Positions 56,183-64,000 of a stretch of DNA of 64,000 bases are shown here, piece after piece (the stretch's first letter is position 1; each line of letters begins with the position of its first letter). Origin of the DNA: Bosea sp. RAC05. GTDB taxonomy: Bacteria; Pseudomonadota; Alphaproteobacteria; Rhizobiales; Beijerinckiaceae. Below the pieces are notes generated by a model. That model was given only the letters and a program-made list of their open reading frames with translations, had not been told where the DNA came from and ran no database searches. Where the stretch lies: contig NZ_CP016464.1 in the NCBI RefSeq assembly GCF_001713455.1, forward strand, positions 1,412,001 to 1,476,000, read 5' to 3'. A program made the position numbers and the translations under genes.

Positions 56183-57244
56183 ATGAGACCAGGTCAGAAC
56201 CGGCGCATGCGCGGCCGTAACAACAACAATAACAATAACAGCAACAACGGTAACCGGAAGGCGCCGAACCCGCTGCAGCGGAGCTACGAGTCGAACGGGC
56301 CGGACGTCAAGGTTCGCGGCACCGCTCAGCACGTTGCGGAAAAGTATCTGCAGCTCGCGCGTGACGCCCAGTCGTCGGGCGATCCTGTCTCGGCTGAGAA
56401 CTATTTCCAGCACGCCGAACATTATTATCGCATCCTGCTGGCCGCCCAGGAGCAGATGGCCCAGCAGTTCGGCCACAGCTTCCCGCCCAATCGCGCCTTC
56501 AACGAGGATGCCGATGACGGAGAGGAAGAGGGCGACGAGGACGGCCAGGGCATGCAGCCGGGCGGGCCTCAGCCTGACGGCCGCAACGCCCAGGGCGGCG
56601 CCATGAATGGCAACGGCTATAACGGCAATGGCGGAGCGCGGCACGAGGGCGAGGGCCAGGACGGTCAGCGCTTCGACCGTCCGCCCCGCACCAACGATCG
56701 CCAGCCGAACGACCGCTCCGGCAATGACCGGCCGGGCAATGACCGAAACGGCAACCGCCGCTTCGATCGCAACGACCGGCCCGAGCGCAACGACAGGCCC
56801 GCCCGTGATGGCGAGCGTCGCTTCGATCGGCCGGAGGGCGGCCAGCCCGTGCAGGGCGGCTATGCGCCGCGTCCCGACGCGCCGCGGTCCGACATTCCCG
56901 TGGGTGGCGAGCAGCCTGATCTGGCGCCGCAGCCCGTGCAGGGCGAGCGCCGCTTCGATCGCCCCGAGCGTGGCCCGCGGCCGGAACGCCGGCCCCGCCG
57001 CGAGCGGGATGCCGAGTTCGACGCGGACCAGCCGGGCGATGTCGCCGCGGCGCTTCCGTCCTTCCTGACGACGCCGGTTCGCGTGCCGTCGGCCGAGGTG
57101 GCGCCCGCCGCCGCCGATCCGGTCGGCCCGGAGGGTGGCGATGCCGCTTCGGCCGAGGGCGGCGTCAAGCGCCCGCGTCGCCGCCGTTCGCCCCGCGAGG
57201 TCATGGATGCGCTGGGGTCCGAGACGGACGGCTCTCCCGAGTGA
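56183..57244 (+). CDS. DUF4167 domain protein with long disordered tail
   Basis: A protein of 353 residues. The folded part is the N-terminal DUF4167 domain (about residues 25-110): NPLQRSYESNGPDVKVRGTAQHVAEKYLQLARDAQSSGDPVSAENYFQHAEHYYRILLA. Before it is a basic Asn-rich stretch with a run of seven Asn. After it is a low-complexity tail rich in Arg, Asp, Gly and Pro with repeated RFDRP-like units. The conserved core is found in most Hyphomicrobiales after prmC; function unknown. The composition, with RNA-binding-like basic and Asn/Gly-rich regions, would fit an RNA-associated or condensate-forming protein, which is inference. Confidence 0.92.
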   Translation: MRPGQNRRMRGRNNNNNNNSNNGNRKAPNPLQRSYESNGPDVKVRGTAQHVAEKYLQLARDAQSSGDPVSAENYFQHAEHYYRILLAAQEQMAQQFGHSFPPNRAFNEDADDGEEEGDEDGQGMQPGGPQPDGRNAQGGAMNGNGYNGNGGARHEGEGQDGQRFDRPPRTNDRQPNDRSGNDRPGNDRNGNRRFDRNDRPERNDRPARDGERRFDRPEGGQPVQGGYAPRPDAPRSDIPVGGEQPDLAPQPVQGERRFDRPERGPRPERRPRRERDAEFDADQPGDVAAALPSFLTTPVRVPSAEVAPAAADPVGPEGGDAASAEGGVKRPRRRRSPREVMDALGSETDGSPE

Positions 57245-57267
57245 GCCAACCCACTGATTGTCTAGAG

Positions 57268-57295
57268 AAAAGGGGCCCGCGAGGGCCCCTTTTTT
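57268..57295 (+). terminator. Intrinsic terminator after the DUF4167 gene
   Basis: AGGGGCCC (57271-57278), loop GCGA, GGGCCCCT (57283-57290), then a T-run, with a matching A-run before the stem. It is 24 bases after the stop. Being symmetrical, it may also stop the converging MOSC gene transcript. Confidence 0.93.
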
Positions 57296-57323
57296 GTTCC
57301 AGGAAGGATGAAGCCGGGCTGCG

Positions 57324-58109
57324 TCAGGTGATTCCAAGCGCCGCCGGCCTCTCGACGAGGTCGAAACGCTCGCCCTCGGCCACCCGGCCGCCCGCCATGA
57401 TCTGGCAGTAGATCCCGCAATCGACATGCCCGAAAGCGGTCATCAGCGCCTTGGGCACCTGCAGGTCGCGGGCCCCGCTCTGCGGATCGACATTCGTGGC
57501 CGCACAGCGTTCGATCCGCTTGATGACCTGCAGTCTCAGGCCGGACGCGGTGATCAACTCGCGGCCGACGAGATCGAGTTCGCTCCAGGGGGGCAAGCCC
57601 TCGATCATGATGTTGCCGCGGAACCGCAGCGGATCGACGGCCGAGCCGATGCGCTTCTCCAGATCGGCGACGCTGGCGAGGTTGATCAGAGAGACGAAGC
57701 CAGAGCGCGAATCGGTGAAACGGTAGCCCGCCGGCGCCCGCAGCAATCGCGGCTGGCCGCGCAGCGCCTCGGGCATGAATCCCTCGAAGAACGCGCTGAT
57801 GGCGCCTTGCCCCGCGGCCGTCGTCGTGTCGGCCTGCAGCACCTCCTGGCCGTCCCGGGCGATGACGAGATCGCCGCTGGGGTCGTTAAAGCGGGTGCGC
57901 AGCGTCGCCAGCGCCTCGTGCCGCATCAGCATCAGATACTTGATCTTGGGCTGATGGACCGGTTCGGCGGGGTCGAAGCCCGAAGGCCCGTTCTCGATCG
58001 CAAACAGCCGGTCGCCGGGAAAATAGCTGTTCGCCTCGAGCTGCGCCGAGGTCAGGCGTTCGGGCGACAGGCCCTTGACGGGATAGCGGTACAGCGAGGC
58101 GATGCGCAT
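57324..58109 (-). CDS. MOSC-domain protein
   Basis: A protein of 261 residues with an N-terminal MOSC beta-barrel (MRIASLYRYPVKGLSPERL) and a C-terminal MOSC domain. The conserved cysteine that would bind molybdenum cofactor is in IERCAATNVDPQSGARD. This layout is that of the YcbX/mARC family, which reduces N-hydroxylated compounds using the molybdenum cofactor; however, no ferredoxin domain is fused here. The substrate is unknown. The start ATG at 58109 fits the family. Confidence 0.92.
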   Translation of the reverse strand: MRIASLYRYPVKGLSPERLTSAQLEANSYFPGDRLFAIENGPSGFDPAEPVHQPKIKYLMLMRHEALATLRTRFNDPSGDLVIARDGQEVLQADTTTAAGQGAISAFFEGFMPEALRGQPRLLRAPAGYRFTDSRSGFVSLINLASVADLEKRIGSAVDPLRFRGNIMIEGLPPWSELDLVGRELITASGLRLQVIKRIERCAATNVDPQSGARDLQVPKALMTAFGHVDCGIYCQIMAGGRVAEGERFDLVERPAALGIT

Positions 58110-58191
58110 GGGGACGGCCCTGAAGCAAGACGGATCGCGAGACTAGCGCGCCCCCGGCGTGGAGAGCGATGAATTCCTGGCATGGCTGCGA

Positions 58192-58536
58192 TCAGCGCCG
58201 TGAGATGCGGGTCCGGATAGCCTCCTCCTCGACCTCGGGCAATTCGGCGACCGAGCGCTGGCAGCCCCAGCCGGCGAGCACGGAATCGGTCTCCTCCACG
58301 ACGAAGAAGCGGGCCGCTTCGCGGTCATAACCGTCGGCCAGCAACTGCTCATAGTCGGTGTGGACATGGCGGACATGGCTCCCCAGCGCGAGCCAGAGCG
58401 CGGTCGAGGGCGGCAGGTCCTTCATGTGCCGTCGCTCGGCCAGTTCCACCACGGCCTGCGCGTCGGCGAGCGGAATGCCCGGCGCCAGAGCCCGGAGCGC
58501 CCTGCGGATCGACTGCTGTCGCTGCGTTCCTGCCAT
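58192..58536 (-). CDS. DUF2293 domain protein
   Basis: A 114-residue basic/acidic protein. The core RRALRALAPGIPLADAQAVVELAERRHMKDLPPSTALWLALGSHVRHVHTDYEQLLADGYDREAARFFV matches the DUF2293 family as I remember it. Function unknown. The start at 58536 (MAGTQRQQSIRRAL) is the best available; the open frame continues 34 codons upstream with no better site. It is divergent from clpB. Confidence 0.85.
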   Translation of the reverse strand: MAGTQRQQSIRRALRALAPGIPLADAQAVVELAERRHMKDLPPSTALWLALGSHVRHVHTDYEQLLADGYDREAARFFVVEETDSVLAGWGCQRSVAELPEVEEEAIRTRISRR

Positions 58537-58584
58537 GCCCCATGGTGCCCGCGGGATTTGACCCAGGTCAATTCGGTTTCGCAG

Positions 58585-58617
58585 CCTCTTCCGTTGCGGG
58601 AATGCCACACTATCTAA
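58585..58617 (+). promoter_or_regulatory. Candidate heat-shock (RpoH) promoter of clpB
   Basis: ACTATCTAAG (58609-58618) fits the alphaproteobacterial RpoH -10 pattern CYTATNTnnG at nine of ten positions. CTTCCG at 58588-58593 is a weak match to the -35 CTTGAA with a 15-base spacer. It lies about 95 bases upstream of the clpB start. ClpB is a classic RpoH target, so the site is plausible but unproven. Confidence 0.35.
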
Positions 58618-58710
58618 GCCCTGAGGAGCGGCCCGCACGGGGGCTCCACCCTGACGAAAGGCGACCGGTCGACGCTGCTACGGGGCGAGCCGGTGGGCGG
58701 GAGTGACCAG

Positions 58711-61332
<2,622 letters not shown>

Positions 61333-61356
61333 ATGCAAACGACGAGCGGTGCGACC

Positions 61357-61728
61357 TCACCAGTGGCCGCGCCGCTTGTTCCAGGCGTAGAGCAGGTCGG
61401 CGAAACGATCATAGACGAACCGAGTGACCGGCTTGACGACCCGATTGCCGGTTAGTGTCGCGAGCCAGTGCTCGCCGGGTGTGCGCCGCCAGATTTCGAT
61501 CGCGACATCGGCGCCGACAACGAGCTTTCCGTTCTCGTCGATGACATGCAGCCGCCGCCTGATCTGGTCCAATGTCGCGCCGCAACTGGCGAGCGCCTCG
61601 GGTTCGTGGTTGATGTCGCGAAATTCGATCGCGCCCGCTTTCACCGCAGCGATCAGCCGGCGCTTCTGGTGCGTGATGCCGGCATCGCAGACCGGGCAGC
61701 GCGTGTTGTACCAGACAGTGAAGCTCAA
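61357..61728 (-). CDS. DCC family thiol-disulfide oxidoreductase-like protein (DUF393)
   Basis: A 123-residue protein with the N-terminal motif TVWYNTRCPVCDAGITHQKRRL; the CPVC pair gives the family its name (DCC). A thioredoxin-like fold is expected; activity is not established for most members. FRDINHEPEAL and VGADVAIEIWRRTPGEHWLA are typical of the family. It is on the minus strand, converging with clpB and located downstream of metW after 33 bases. Confidence 0.9.
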   Translation of the reverse strand: MSFTVWYNTRCPVCDAGITHQKRRLIAAVKAGAIEFRDINHEPEALASCGATLDQIRRRLHVIDENGKLVVGADVAIEIWRRTPGEHWLATLTGNRVVKPVTRFVYDRFADLLYAWNKRRGHW

Positions 61729-61761
61729 GGGGCGTCTCCGGGCGGTTGCGCGCCTGCTACC

Positions 61762-62385
61762 TTACCCCCGCTTCAGCAGGAACACCGCCTGCGCACCGAA
61801 CAGGTTCCAGAACCACCAGGGCGCGCTGACGCCGACGCGGCCGCCCGCCGCGTCGAGCGCCACCGCGCGCTCCTTTTCCGCGCCGATCGTGTCGCACAGC
61901 GTCACGAAATCGCGGATCGTGCAGAAATGGATGTTGGGCGTGTCCCACCAGGCATAGGGCAGGGACTCCGTCACCGGCATGCGGCCGAGGAAGAAGACCT
62001 GGCTGCGCATTTTCCAATGCCCGAAATTCGGGAAGGAGATGATCGCACGCCGGCCGATCCGCAGCATCTGCTCGAGTACGAAGCGCGGGTTGCGCGTCGC
62101 CTGGATGGTCTGGGACAGGATGACATAGTCGAAGGCGTCGTCGGGATATTCGGTCAGGTCCGTGTCCGCGTCGCCCTGGATCACCGAGAGCCCGCGCGCC
62201 ACGCAGCCGGCCACGCCCTCGCGCGACAATTCGATGCCGCGCGCATCGACATTGCGGGTTTCGGCGAGCAGCGCCAGCAATTGCCCGTCGCCGCAGCCGA
62301 CATCGAGCACGCGCGAGCCGGGCGTCACCATCTCGGCGACGAGCTTGAGATCAATGCGGCTGGTGTGGGGGTCGGTCAGCGCCAT
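61762..62385 (-). CDS. metW: Methionine biosynthesis protein MetW
   Basis: A class I methyltransferase-fold protein of 207 residues. The SAM-binding motif is RVLDVGCGDGQLLALL, followed by ARGIELSREGVAGCVARGLSVIQGDADTDL and PNFGHWKMRSQVFFLGRMPVTESLPYAWWDTPNIHFCTIRDF, both characteristic of MetW. MetW partners MetX and is needed for full homoserine acyltransferase activity in some proteobacteria. The start is at 62385, four bases after metX on the same strand. Confidence 0.96.
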   Translation of the reverse strand: MALTDPHTSRIDLKLVAEMVTPGSRVLDVGCGDGQLLALLAETRNVDARGIELSREGVAGCVARGLSVIQGDADTDLTEYPDDAFDYVILSQTIQATRNPRFVLEQMLRIGRRAIISFPNFGHWKMRSQVFFLGRMPVTESLPYAWWDTPNIHFCTIRDFVTLCDTIGAEKERAVALDAAGGRVGVSAPWWFWNLFGAQAVFLLKRG

Positions 62386-62389
62386 CGCT

Positions 62390-63559
62390 TCAGATCCCCC
62401 GCGCCCGTGCCGCCGCGCCGAGGAAGCCGCGCGTCGTCGCGAACAGGTTGGGCTCCTCCAGCAGGAAGGCGTCGTGGCCCTTGTCGCTCTCGAGCTCGAC
62501 GAAGGAGACCGAGGCGCCCGCCGCGTTGAGCGCATGCACGATCGCGCGCGAATCCGCCGTCGGGAACAGCCAGTCGGAGGTGAAGGACGCCACGCAGAAG
62601 CGCGTCTTCGTGCCCGCGAAGGCCTTGGCCAGCACGCCGTCATGGTCGGCGGCGAGGTCGAAATAGTCCATCGCCCGCGTCACGTAGAGATAGGAGTTGG
62701 CGTCGAAGCGCTCGACGAAGGAGAGCCCCTGGTAGCGCAGATAGCTCTCGACCTGGAAATCCGCATCGAAGGAGAAGGTCGGCGCCTCCCGGTCCTGCAG
62801 CTTGCGGCCGAATTTGCGGTGCAGCGCCGGCTCGGAGAGATAGGTGATATGCGCGCCCATCCGCGCCACGGAGAGCCCCTTGGAGGGCCGCGTCCCCGCC
62901 TCGAGATAGCGCCCGCCGCGCCAGTCGGGATCGGCCATCACGGCCTGGCGGCCGACCTCGTGGAAGGCGATGTTCTGGGCGGAATGCTTGGCAGCGGTCG
63001 CCAGTGGCAGCGCGGCGAAGACCCGGTCGGGATAGCTCGCCGCCCATTGCAGCACCTGCATCCCGCCCATCGAGCCCCCGGCGACGCAGAACAGGGTCTC
63101 GATGCCCAGGCTGTCGATCAGGTGCCGCTGGGCCCGCACCATGTCGCGGATCGTCACCATCGGGAAGCCGAGCCCCCAGGGCTGGCCCGTCTCGGGGTTG
63201 GTCGAGGCCGGGCCGGTCGTGCCCGTGCAGCCGCCGACGACATTGGCGCAGATCACGAAGAAGCGGTCGGTGTCTACAGGCTTGCCGGGGCCGACCATGG
63301 CCGTCCACCAGCCGCCCTTGCCGGTGATCGGGTTGCGGCTCGCGACATGCTGGTCGCCGGTCAGGGCATGGCAGACCAGGATGGCGTTCGAGCGGGCCTC
63401 ATTCAGAACGCCATAGGTCTGGTAGGCGATCTGCCAGTGGTCGAGGCTGACGCCGCAATCCATCGCGAGCGGCGTGTCGGGGCCGAAGCGGGCCACCGCG
63501 CTCGTCGGCTCGTTGGCTTCCTTCAGAGGGTCGGCCAGGCTCGCGGAAAAGTCGCTCAT
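62390..63559 (-). CDS. metX: Homoserine O-acyltransferase
   Basis: Acylates homoserine to start methionine synthesis from it. The protein has 389 residues of alpha/beta-hydrolase fold. The nucleophile serine is in [15 protein letters not shown]; the catalytic Asp and His are in [11 protein letters not shown] and [26 protein letters not shown] is the oxyanion region. Whether acetyl- or succinyl-CoA is used cannot be decided safely. It is divergent from a chorismate mutase gene. I looked for a SAM riboswitch in the leader and saw none. Confidence 0.96.
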   Translation of the reverse strand: MSDFSASLADPLKEANEPTSAVARFGPDTPLAMDCGVSLDHWQIAYQTYGVLNEARSNAILVCHALTGDQHVASRNPITGKGGWWTAMVGPGKPVDTDRFFVICANVVGGCTGTTGPASTNPETGQPWGLGFPMVTIRDMVRAQRHLIDSLGIETLFCVAGGSMGGMQVLQWAASYPDRVFAALPLATAAKHSAQNIAFHEVGRQAVMADPDWRGGRYLEAGTRPSKGLSVARMGAHITYLSEPALHRKFGRKLQDREAPTFSFDADFQVESYLRYQGLSFVERFDANSYLYVTRAMDYFDLAADHDGVLAKAFAGTKTRFCVASFTSDWLFPTADSRAIVHALNAAGASVSFVELESDKGHDAFLLEEPNLFATTRGFLGAAARARGI

Positions 63560-63622
63560 TCTTGTCCGTTTCGACGCGATAATCTGGCTTGCCGGTCAGG
63601 TCGTTCGGAAGATCGAACCCTA

Positions 63623-63651
63623 GCGATGCCGCGACGCGTGCGTCATGTCAA
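63623..63651 (-). promoter_or_regulatory. Candidate promoter of metX
   Basis: On the minus strand a perfect -35 TTGACA (63646-63651) is followed after 17 bases by CATCGC (63623-63628), a poor -10. A small hairpin GTTCG/CGAAC (63603-63618) lies in the presumed leader. Supported only by the -35 match and position. Confidence 0.3.
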
Positions 63652-63759
63652 CGCGGCGTTGCGCCCCCGGCTTTGCCAAGGGCGGGTTGCGGCGCTAAGA
63701 GCCTCCATCTACCCCCGGTCCTCGGGACGAGGGCCGTTCCTCGCAATCGCGCTGCCATC

Positions 63760-64000
63760 ATGACCGAAGCCGCCCCGACCACGCTCGCTGCGCCAACGAC
63801 CCTTGCCGATCTGCGCGCGGAGATCGACCGCATCGATGCGCAGATGCATGGCCTGCTGATGGAGCGCTCCGCGATCATCGAGACGCTGATCTCGGTGAAG
63901 AAGACGCAGGTGTCGGGCTCGGCCTTCCGCCCCGGGCGAGAGGCGGACATGATGAAGCGCCTCGCGCTGCGCCATCAGGGCCTCCTGCCGCTCGACACGA
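63760..64000 (+). CDS. Chorismate mutase (AroQ type), partial
   Basis: The first 80 codons of a gene cut by the window end. TLADLRAEIDRIDAQMHGLLMERSAIIETLISVKK is the first long helix of an AroQ-fold chorismate mutase, with the conserved arginine near its start and a lysine in VKK; FRPGREADMMKRL follows the second-helix pattern. It converts chorismate to prephenate for phenylalanine and tyrosine synthesis. ATG at 63760, divergent from metX. This complements the monofunctional prephenate dehydratase at 20245. Confidence 0.92.
   Translation, partial: MTEAAPTTLAAPTTLADLRAEIDRIDAQMHGLLMERSAIIETLISVKKTQVSGSAFRPGREADMMKRLALRHQGLLPLDT

Noticed and set aside
63560..63759. A SAM riboswitch upstream of metX
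   Set aside because: I looked for the SAM-II core and similar folds in the leader and found only a five-base-pair hairpin, so no claim is made.

Overview
The window is high-GC, densely packed chromosomal DNA from an alphaproteobacterium of the order Hyphomicrobiales (Rhizobiales). The evidence is the run murA - DUF2948 - hisD - UPF0262 - low-molecular-weight phosphatase, the trio cycM-like cytochrome c / kdsB / pheA, the run ptsP - prfA - prmC - DUF4167, and metX-metW facing a chorismate mutase. The overall set recalls Bosea-type genomes, but that genus guess is from memory and only moderately secure. No rRNA, tRNA, CRISPR array, phage or insertion sequence was recognised.

Layout. 1-3695: the C-terminally cut end of a flavoprotein related to disulfide reductases but lacking the redox cysteines, then a membrane PAS-GGDEF-EAL protein. 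3830-4795: an RpfF-like crotonase (candidate DSF signal synthase) just upstream of that GGDEF-EAL gene. 5048-9416: murA, histidine biosynthesis and small conserved genes. 9723-11554: a small unknown protein coupled to a membrane chemoreceptor. 11556-18553: deoB directly behind a yejABEF-type peptide importer. 18746-21099: cytochrome c, kdsB, pheA. 21119-26835: nudC and a valine-catabolism operon (mmsB, acyl-CoA dehydrogenase, mmsA) with a divergent LysR regulator. 26826-31004: a REC-REC-GGDEF protein and a substrate-binding protein/permease pair with no adjacent ATPase. 31207-34484: transaldolase, a secreted protein and a ThDP enzyme. 34538-35172: a Phd/PIN toxin-antitoxin pair.

35178-41690 is the most interesting metabolic block: a family III CoA-transferase (SUGCT-like), glutaryl-CoA dehydrogenase, an ALDH7-type aminoadipate-semialdehyde dehydrogenase, a divergent LysR and a FAD oxidoreductase resembling mitochondrial FOXRED1. 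Together they read as the lower lysine (aminoadipate/pipecolate to glutaryl-CoA) pathway. 41702-46440 holds a DinB protein, a large TPR protein and an M20 peptidase. 46581-51041 is a trehalose region: a GH15 hydrolase and otsB facing otsA. 51188-57244 is ptsP, prfA, a small secreted protein, prmC (probably with a CTG start) and DUF4167, closed by a clear terminator. 57324-64000 has a MOSC protein, DUF2293, clpB, a DCC protein, metW, metX and the start of a chorismate mutase.

Four intergenic spaces carry compound palindromic elements, mostly with GTCAT...ATGAC ends, which look like a dispersed repeat family. The best candidates for undescribed biology are the rpfF-like/GGDEF-EAL pair and the FOXRED1-like gene inside the lysine locus.
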